This document shows, in pieces, positions 30,468 through 35,465 of a stretch of DNA of 35,465 nt (position 1 is the first letter of the stretch; each line of letters opens with the position of its first letter). The stretch is from an uncultured Clostridia bacterium (GTDB lineage: Bacteria > Bacillota > Clostridia > TANB77 > RGIG9151). The translations under genes were made by a program, and so were the position numbers. Below the pieces are notes generated by a model, which was not told the DNA's origin, did no database searches, and was given only the letters and a program-made list of their open reading frames with translations. The stretch is from the NCBI GenBank assembly GCA_934500865.1, contig CAKSUD010000008.1, positions 1-35,465 of the forward strand, given 5' to 3'.

Positions 30468-31331
30468 ATGATGCTTTATTATGAAAGATATTTAGAGGCA
30501 GTAAGTTATATTAATGCAAGGATAAGAGAACCTATCCCTGAAACGGCGATAATACTTGGCTCTGGTCTAAGTAGTATAGTTGAAAAAATGGATGATAAGA
30601 AAGTAATCCCTTTTAGTGAGATACCGCATTTTCCGGTAACTACTGTTAAGGAACATGCCGGGGAGCTAGTATATGGACATATAAATTATGCACCTGTCCT
30701 TGTTATGAATGGAAGAGCACACTATTACGAAGGGTATGATATGGAACAAATAACATTCCCGATAAGAGTGTTTTATAAATTAGGAGTTAAAAATTTAATA
30801 CTTACCAATTCGGCTGGTGGCATTAATTTAAATTATGTGCCGGGTGATTTTATGATTATAAATGATCATATAAACTTGTCAGGTGTTTCGCCACTAAGAG
30901 GTAAGAATTATGATGAGTTTGGACCTAGATTTCCGGATATGACTAATGTTTATGATAAGAAATTGATAAATTTGATGTATGATATTGCACGTGAGATAGC
31001 TTTACCTATTAATGAGGGGGTTTATGCCTATCTGCAAGGGCCGAATTATGAGACACCGGCTGAAATTAAAATGCTCAGAACGTTAGGGGCTGATGCTGTC
31101 GGGATGTCTACTGTTCCGGAAGCTATTATAGCTCGCCATTGTGGACTTAGGGTTTTGGCGTTATCTTGTATAACTAATATGGCAGCGGGCATATCAAATT
31201 ATGAGCTTTCTCATGAAGAAGTAAAAGAAAATGCCCAAAAAGTTAGAGAACAATTTTTTATGGTTATTCAAAAATTAACAGCATCACTTTATATAAAGAA
31301 CTCAAATCATATGCGTGAATTAGGGGAATAA
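30468..31331 (+). CDS. punA: Purine nucleoside phosphorylase (trimeric, inosine/guanosine type)
   Basis: It catalyses phosphorolysis of inosine and guanosine to base and ribose 1-phosphate for purine salvage. The 287-residue protein has the family I motifs ILGSGLSS (phosphate loop, about 29-36), HFPVTTVKEHAGELVYG, MNGRAHYYEGYDM, LTNSAGGIN (about 112-120), the Asn/Glu base-binding region GPNYETPAEI and DAVGMSTVPEAIIAR (about 207-221), and SCITNMAAG. It begins 7 bp after recX and ends 1 bp before scpA, so it lies in a tight cluster. The choice of ATG 30468 over the adjacent ATG 30471 is not decisive. Confidence 0.94.
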   Translation: MMLYYERYLEAVSYINARIREPIPETAIILGSGLSSIVEKMDDKKVIPFSEIPHFPVTTVKEHAGELVYGHINYAPVLVMNGRAHYYEGYDMEQITFPIRVFYKLGVKNLILTNSAGGINLNYVPGDFMIINDHINLSGVSPLRGKNYDEFGPRFPDMTNVYDKKLINLMYDIAREIALPINEGVYAYLQGPNYETPAEIKMLRTLGADAVGMSTVPEAIIARHCGLRVLALSCITNMAAGISNYELSHEEVKENAQKVREQFFMVIQKLTASLYIKNSNHMRELGE

Positions 31332-31332
31332 A

Positions 31333-32109
31333 ATGAATACTTTGTTAGATTTAAATTCAGAGACTAATAAGTACAAGATTAAGATTGAAAATTTCGAAGG
31401 ACCTCTTGACTTGTTGTGTCATTTGATAGAAAAAAATAAAATGAATATATATGATATTTCAATAAGCGAAATTACAGACCAGTATGTAGCGTATATTAAT
31501 TCTATGCAAGAAATGAGTTTGGAGGTAACCGGAGATTTCTTGATTATGGCATCTAATTTGTTATATATGAAGTCTAAAATTTTACTTCCGGTAGAAAAAG
31601 ACGAAGATGAAGAATCTGAAGAGGATATGAAGGAAGAACTTATTTCGAGAATTATTGAATACAAAAAGATAAAGGAGGCTACTGAAGCCCTAAAACTTAA
31701 TAATGAAAAGTTTTCGTTACTTCATTACAAGTTACCGGAAAAAATTACTTTTGATAAAGTACGCCCAAAACTGGAAAAGGAATATCCAAATGACTTATTA
31801 CCTAATGTATTTATGAAAATTGCAACTGACAATATGAATAAAATAAACCATAGAGCAAGTGACGTAAACCGACTTATAGAAAGCGAAAAGGTGACTGTAA
31901 AGAGTAAAATAAAAGATATATTAAGGGGAATATTAAAAAATGGTAAGGTAGTTTTTAATAAAATGTTTAATGTAGAGAAAAAGAGTAAGATTGAAGTTAT
32001 AACTGCATTTATGGCGATGCTTGAACTAAATAGGGCGTCTAGAATAAGCATAGAACAAGAATATAATTTCGGGGACATTAGTCTCAAAAAAATAAAGGAA
32101 CAGGAATGA
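31333..32109 (+). CDS. scpA: Segregation and condensation protein A (kleisin)
   Basis: ScpA is the kleisin subunit that bridges the SMC heads in the bacterial condensin Smc-ScpAB, needed for chromosome segregation. The 258-residue protein has the N-terminal KIENFEGPLDLLCHLIEKNK (about 16-35), NIYDISISEITDQYVAYI, ASNLLYMKSKILLP (about 76-89) and the C-terminal winged-helix end with VITAFMAMLELNRASRISIE. Its stop overlaps the scpB start (ATGA). Confidence 0.95.
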   Translation: MNTLLDLNSETNKYKIKIENFEGPLDLLCHLIEKNKMNIYDISISEITDQYVAYINSMQEMSLEVTGDFLIMASNLLYMKSKILLPVEKDEDEESEEDMKEELISRIIEYKKIKEATEALKLNNEKFSLLHYKLPEKITFDKVRPKLEKEYPNDLLPNVFMKIATDNMNKINHRASDVNRLIESEKVTVKSKIKDILRGILKNGKVVFNKMFNVEKKSKIEVITAFMAMLELNRASRISIEQEYNFGDISLKKIKEQE

Positions 32110-32663
32110 TAATAATGTATTTAGATGAAAAGGAATCAATAATAGAAGCAATGTTGTTTGCATCCGGTAATGCGGTTAAAATTGAAGATATGGCGGAAAT
32201 ATTAAATGTAGATGGAAAAACGATTAAAGAATTAATAAAAAGTATAAATGTAAGGTTTGATGAAGAAAATAGACCGGTTACTATAAGAGAGATTGATAAA
32301 GGCTTCCAAATGTGCACAAAGCCACAATATCATCAATATATAAGAAAACTTCAAGAACAAAAGCCTAAGAAGAATCTTTCTCAGTCGGCTATGGAAACTT
32401 TGGCGATTATAGCATATAAGCAGCCTGTTACTAGAATAGAAATTGAAAAAATAAGAGGTGTGAATTCAGACCATGCGGTATCTACATTGGCTGAATTTGG
32501 TTTGATAGAAGATATAGGTAGGGCAGATTTGCCGGGAAGACCGCTTCTATATTCTACAACTGAGGAGTTTTTAAGAAAGTTTGGATATTCAAGCCTAGAG
32601 GACTTACCTCCACTTGCTAATTTTGAAATTCCAAACGAAGAAGAAGTACAAAAAACCCTATAA
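32106..32663 (+). CDS. scpB: Segregation and condensation protein B
   Basis: ScpB is the accessory subunit that dimerises on ScpA. The 185-residue protein has two winged-helix domains: the first begins LDEKESIIEAMLFASGNAV, and the second contains LSQSAMETLAIIAYKQPVTR, EIEKIRGVNSDHAVSTL and GRADLPGRPLLYSTTEEFL. The ATG at 32106 overlaps the scpA stop, which favours translational coupling. An in-frame ATG at 32115 with AGGA before it is an equally good start. Confidence 0.95.
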   Translation: MIIMYLDEKESIIEAMLFASGNAVKIEDMAEILNVDGKTIKELIKSINVRFDEENRPVTIREIDKGFQMCTKPQYHQYIRKLQEQKPKKNLSQSAMETLAIIAYKQPVTRIEIEKIRGVNSDHAVSTLAEFGLIEDIGRADLPGRPLLYSTTEEFLRKFGYSSLEDLPPLANFEIPNEEEVQKTL

Positions 32664-32714
32664 AGAAAAAAAGAAAGATTACCGATATTTAGCATAGTAG
32701 AGGAGAGAAGAAGT

Positions 32715-33305
32715 ATGGCGATATTTCTTACTGTGTTGGTAGTTTTATTAATAATTATTCTGCTTTTTGTTTTAACGACTATAAGAGCATATGTAGAATT
32801 TGACAATGTATCTGATTGCAATAGAGTAAAAGTTAAAATATACGCATTTTCTTTTATACCGGTTTTTGTGTTGAAAAAAGATATAAAAGGTGAAGGTAAA
32901 AAGCAGAGTATAAAAGAGAAAATTGATATGGTGGTTAATTACTTAATAAAGAGTAAGGCTGACCCTATTGAGTATGCCAAAAAGGAAGTAAATAAATCAG
33001 ATAAAATTCCAAACGCTATTAAGAGGTTTGATTTTAGTAAAGTTTATTTGGAAAATGCTAATTTAAATCTTTGCTTAGATTTTAATAATGCGGCGTTGTC
33101 TGCAATAGGCTCAGGAGCTATAAATGCAATAATAAGTATGGTGCTTGGAAAATATAAGGACAACATTGATGGACCTGTGAATTATAAGATTTTCCCAGGA
33201 TATAGTGGAAATGGTGTTAAACTTGAAGCTTCTGTTAAAATTAGAATAAAAGCGAAATATGTTGTTAAACTATTGATAGCATATATAAAAGAGGGAGGAA
33301 AGTAA
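32715..33305 (+). CDS. DUF2953 domain membrane-anchored protein
   Basis: The 196-residue protein has one N-terminal membrane segment (about 3-22), then a soluble domain with FDFSKVYLENANLNLCLDF (about 113-131) and NAALSAIGSGAINAIISMVL, the DUF2953 core. In Firmicutes this gene commonly sits directly upstream of gerW/ytfJ, as here (1 bp apart), which suggests a sporulation-related role. The biochemical function is unknown. Confidence 0.85.
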   Translation: MAIFLTVLVVLLIIILLFVLTTIRAYVEFDNVSDCNRVKVKIYAFSFIPVFVLKKDIKGEGKKQSIKEKIDMVVNYLIKSKADPIEYAKKEVNKSDKIPNAIKRFDFSKVYLENANLNLCLDFNNAALSAIGSGAINAIISMVLGKYKDNIDGPVNYKIFPGYSGNGVKLEASVKIRIKAKYVVKLLIAYIKEGGK

Positions 33306-33306
33306 A

Positions 33307-33750
33307 ATGAATAATGAACATCCGATAGATAGCTTAATGGCTGCGTCTATGAGTAATATTAAAGAAATGGTTGATGTAAATACGATTGTTGGAAATCCTG
33401 TTACTATTCCCGGTGGTACTACAATTATTCCTATTTCTAAAGTCTCATTTGGATTTGCTGCCGGTGGAAGTGAGTTTGGAAATGCGACAGAAAAGCAATT
33501 GCCTTTCGGAGGAGGTAGTGGAGCGGGCGTAACTATACATCCTGTTGGATTTTTAGTTGCTTCAAGTGACCAAGTTAAGTTCATTCCTGCTGATCAGCCT
33601 TCTGTTACGGACAAGCTAGTTGACTATATACCTGAGTTATTAAATAAGCTTCAGGAGTTAATATCTAAAGACGATGAAAAAAATAAAAATGAAAAGAAGT
33701 ATGAAGGCAAAAACGGAGCAGTTTATGTTTCGGAAGATATAGAGGATTAG
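33307..33750 (+). CDS. gerW: GerW family sporulation protein (YtfJ)
   Basis: GerW (YtfJ) is a forespore protein involved in spore germination, reported in B. subtilis as needed for normal response to nutrient germinants. The 147-residue product begins HPIDSLMAASMSNIKEMVDV. It has the conserved central block GNPVTIPGGTTIIPISKVSF, FGFAAGGSEFG and GGGSGAGVTIHPVGFLVAS, followed by a charged C-terminal tail. It is translationally close to the DUF2953 gene and followed by a terminator. Confidence 0.95.
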   Translation: MNNEHPIDSLMAASMSNIKEMVDVNTIVGNPVTIPGGTTIIPISKVSFGFAAGGSEFGNATEKQLPFGGGSGAGVTIHPVGFLVASSDQVKFIPADQPSVTDKLVDYIPELLNKLQELISKDDEKNKNEKKYEGKNGAVYVSEDIED

Positions 33751-33767
33751 TATGATATATGGCTTAT

Positions 33768-33800
33768 AAGGAACGATAAATGTCGCTCCTTTTTCTTTTA
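33768..33800 (+). terminator. Terminator after gerW
   Basis: AAGGAACGA (33768-33776) / TCGCTCCTT (33783-33791) with one mismatch, loop TAAATG, then TTTCTTTT. The following space up to 33900 contains only an AT-rich spacer with a CTATATG/CATATAG inverted repeat (33820-33852). Confidence 0.8.
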
Positions 33801-33903
33801 GGGGGTTATAAAATGTAGTCTATATGGAAGTATTTAATTATTCGGCATATAGATAGTCAATTAGAAAAGTAACGATTTTCCAACAAATATTTTCTAAAAT
33901 TAC

Positions 33904-33932
33904 TTGCAAATGTTAGTATAAAAAAGTAGAAT
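33904..33932 (+). promoter_or_regulatory. Promoter of the two-gene unknown operon
   Basis: TTGCAA (33904-33909), 17 nt, TAGAAT (33927-33932), 24 bp before the ATG at 33957. Confidence 0.6.
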
Positions 33933-33956
33933 ATATATTGAAAGGATGGGATAACT

Positions 33957-34607
33957 ATGCTTGCTACACAAGATAAAACTTTAGAAAATACAGTAGAGGA
34001 AAATGTTCTCACATTTTATGAGAAAATTAAGATAAAGAATAATTTAGAATCATTGTTTAGTCACTATTCGGGTTCATATGTATTTATAGAGGTTAATCCT
34101 TGGAAGGAAGAGTACATAATTCGTGGAAAGTTTCATGTTAAGTTTGGTATATTTGCTAAGTTTGAAATTACATTTGATGGAATTGAAAAATTGCGTAAAT
34201 ATTCTGAGTTTATAGAATCTTTGGCGTTCCTAAAAAATGCTTGTGATGAATTAATAACACCTATCTTGGATGATAAAAATAATCTTACATTCTTATTTGG
34301 TAATGAGTATGTTACTGAAGAAAATATAATGAGTATTTTAGAGAATGTAAAAGAGAATAAAGAGGCTGAATTAAAAGTTGTTAATTCTGAAATTGCTTCA
34401 TTATATGAAAATATTGAAGAAGTGGATAACAAGATTAAAGATAGGAAAACACAAATTAAAAATATGGAAAGTAAGATTCGTGAAGTTAAGGATGCTACTT
34501 CTAATATTTTTACTGCTATGCGTTATTTAACTATTACTCATGAAAATTCTATTGTTAATAGAATTAAGAGAGTATTTAGAAAAGACCAGTTAAAATTAAA
34601 TGCATAG
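33957..34607 (+). CDS. Uncharacterised 216-residue protein with C-terminal coiled coil
   Basis: I do not recognise a family. Residues about 1-110 form a small globular alpha/beta region (FSHYSGSYVFIEVNPWKEEY, GKFHVKFGIFAKFEITFDGI). Residues about 118-190 are a long predicted coiled coil rich in Glu, Lys and Asn. The protein ends with a basic segment (NRIKRVFRKDQLKLNA). There is no signal peptide or membrane segment. AAGGATGGG precedes the ATG. It shares an operon (12 bp gap) with another coiled-coil protein, so the two may form a complex. The operon has its own promoter and a terminator after the second gene. Confidence 0.8.
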   Translation: MLATQDKTLENTVEENVLTFYEKIKIKNNLESLFSHYSGSYVFIEVNPWKEEYIIRGKFHVKFGIFAKFEITFDGIEKLRKYSEFIESLAFLKNACDELITPILDDKNNLTFLFGNEYVTEENIMSILENVKENKEAELKVVNSEIASLYENIEEVDNKIKDRKTQIKNMESKIREVKDATSNIFTAMRYLTITHENSIVNRIKRVFRKDQLKLNA

Positions 34608-34619
34608 GAGGATTTTGAG

Positions 34620-35336
34620 ATGAAAAACAAGCGTAATGAAATATATGAATTGAAAGAAAACATATATTCAGCTAATATAGAAAAGAGTAAGTTAAATGAG
34701 AAACTTTTCTCATTAAACGAAATGGCTAAAAAGGTTGAAGATGGCTATAATTCATATAAAGAAGTTAGTGATAGAGTTGATAAAATAAAGAGTATAAAAG
34801 ATGTAATGAGTTTTAAGAATGTTGTACTTAAGAGCAAGATTCCTGTAAAACGTGCAAGTTCAACTAAAAATGTAGTTTATAAATCTACTGAAAGCGCTCC
34901 TACTCCTGAGTTTGTGGCTTCGACTGAATTAAAAGATTCTTTTAATAAATTACATTATAATGATAAGATGACATTAGAAGATAGTAAAGTTTATACGCAA
35001 ACTGATTGTAAAGAAATACTTGGAAAAAACACATCTAATTCTGCAATTACTTTATATGCAGCATTAAATGATACTAATAAATATGAACTTCAAACAAAGT
35101 TTTGCGAAACTATGATTGTTGGATATCCTAGTATTGAAAAGCTTAGAGAGAAAATTTCTCCTGAAAGCGACTTGCTTGTAATAGAGCTTACTAAAAATTC
35201 ACATTACATACCTGTTATGACGTCTAATGGTGAATTTTGCGCGTTAATCGGTGGAGATATGGATATTATGTATAAAGAGAAGATAAATACCGGCAAGGAA
35301 AGTATAGATGTTTGGTATGCGAAGAGAAAGGGTTAA
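34620..35336 (+). CDS. Uncharacterised 238-residue protein with N-terminal coiled coil
   Basis: I do not recognise a family. Residues about 1-62 are coiled coil (NEIYELKENIYSANIEKSKL...). Residues about 63-115 are a Ser/Thr/Lys-rich linker, and residues about 120-238 are a compact alpha/beta domain (LYAALNDTNKYELQTKFCET, SPESDLLVIELTKNSHYIPV, then FCALIGGDMDIMY). There is no membrane segment. It follows the preceding coiled-coil gene with AGGAGG before its ATG. The mirror-image layout, coiled coil at the end of one protein and at the start of the other, fits a heteromeric assembly; this is inference. Confidence 0.8.
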   Translation: MKNKRNEIYELKENIYSANIEKSKLNEKLFSLNEMAKKVEDGYNSYKEVSDRVDKIKSIKDVMSFKNVVLKSKIPVKRASSTKNVVYKSTESAPTPEFVASTELKDSFNKLHYNDKMTLEDSKVYTQTDCKEILGKNTSNSAITLYAALNDTNKYELQTKFCETMIVGYPSIEKLREKISPESDLLVIELTKNSHYIPVMTSNGEFCALIGGDMDIMYKEKINTGKESIDVWYAKRKG

Positions 35337-35340
35337 AGTT

Positions 35341-35372
35341 AATCCCTCAGTTTAAGACTGAGGGATTCTTTT
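35341..35372 (+). terminator. Terminator after the two-gene unknown operon
   Basis: AATCCCTCAGT (35341-35351) / ACTGAGGGATT (35357-35367), loop TTAAG, then CTTTTG; perfect 11-bp stem. Confidence 0.88.
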
Positions 35373-35397
35373 GTCTAAAGGGAAAGGAATAAAGTAT

Positions 35398-35465
35398 ATG
35401 AAAAAAGTTGCATTTTATACCTTGGGTTGTAAGGTTAATCAGTATGAAACAGATTCTATGAAAGC
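35398..35465 (+). CDS. mtaB: MtaB tRNA methylthiotransferase (5' part, cut by window end)
   Basis: Only the first 22 codons are present. They begin MKKVAFYTLGCKVNQYETDS, the start of the methylthiotransferase N-terminal domain, and contain the first of its three Fe-S cysteines (C11). MtaB is a radical-SAM enzyme that adds the methylthio group to t6A37 of tRNA. The sequence fits MtaB better than MiaB or RimO, but the fragment is short. AAAGGA precedes the ATG. Confidence 0.82.
   Translation, partial: MKKVAFYTLGCKVNQYETDSMK

Overview
This AT-rich window (roughly one third G+C by eye) reads as chromosomal DNA of a motile, endospore-forming, low-GC Firmicute. A Clostridia lineage related to Lachnospiraceae is the most likely source. 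That placement is an inference from gene content and order: spoIVB, dpaB, gerW and sleB-type spore genes, peritrichous-type flagellar genes, a DUF2953-gerW pair, recA-recX with a Gram-positive LexA box, and AGGAGG ribosome sites throughout. I see no tRNA, rRNA, CRISPR array, transposase or prophage gene.

Layout. 1-6.4 kb: hslO (Hsp33), then a late flagellar block flgN-flgK1-flgK2-flgL. flgK1 is oversized because a von Willebrand A-like domain is inserted in it. 6.5-9.6 kb: an unrecognised reverse-strand gene, a fused GNAT acetyltransferase/aminoglycoside 6-adenylyltransferase, and a membrane-anchored metallophosphoesterase. 9.65-9.86 kb: a 212-bp multi-hairpin element with 25-bp terminal inverted repeats. 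9.9-12.0 kb: recD2 on the reverse strand. 12.1-12.45 kb: the most interesting locus, a previously unannotated candidate type I toxin-antitoxin module. It has a 23-residue hydrophobic peptide gene and a convergent small RNA that share one bidirectional terminator, and 16-nt direct repeats make the RNA perfectly complementary to the toxin start codon (pAD1 par/Fst-like architecture). 12.5-16.9 kb: an orphan 86-residue protein, a SleB-type cell-wall hydrolase, a BaiN/HI0933-type flavoprotein, spoIVB, a REP-like inverted repeat containing a terminator, and dpaB without dpaA. 17.0-20.6 kb: trmR-trhP (tRNA wobble uridine modification), a DUF5711 protein and a WhiA lacking its whole first lobe. 20.6-22.8 kb: an amidase_6 protein with a sigma-K-type promoter, a polysaccharide deacetylase, a LysM protein under two LexA boxes, and a cationic 75-residue protein. 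22.8-27.2 kb: the hook operon fliK-flgD-TIGR02530-flgE behind a near-consensus sigma-28 promoter. 27.2-35.5 kb: an SLH protein, recA (SOS-regulated), recX, a purine nucleoside phosphorylase, scpA-scpB, DUF2953, gerW, a two-gene operon of unknown function, and the start of mtaB.

How it fits together. The flagellar genes lie in two separate blocks. One encodes hook-filament junction proteins with their chaperone FlgN. The other encodes hook length control, hook cap and hook. The SOS genes recA and the yneA-like LysM gene carry LexA sites, so DNA damage would couple repair to cell-division arrest. Spore genes are scattered as single units. Operon ends are marked by clear hairpin terminators, and several convergent neighbours overlap by a few bases.
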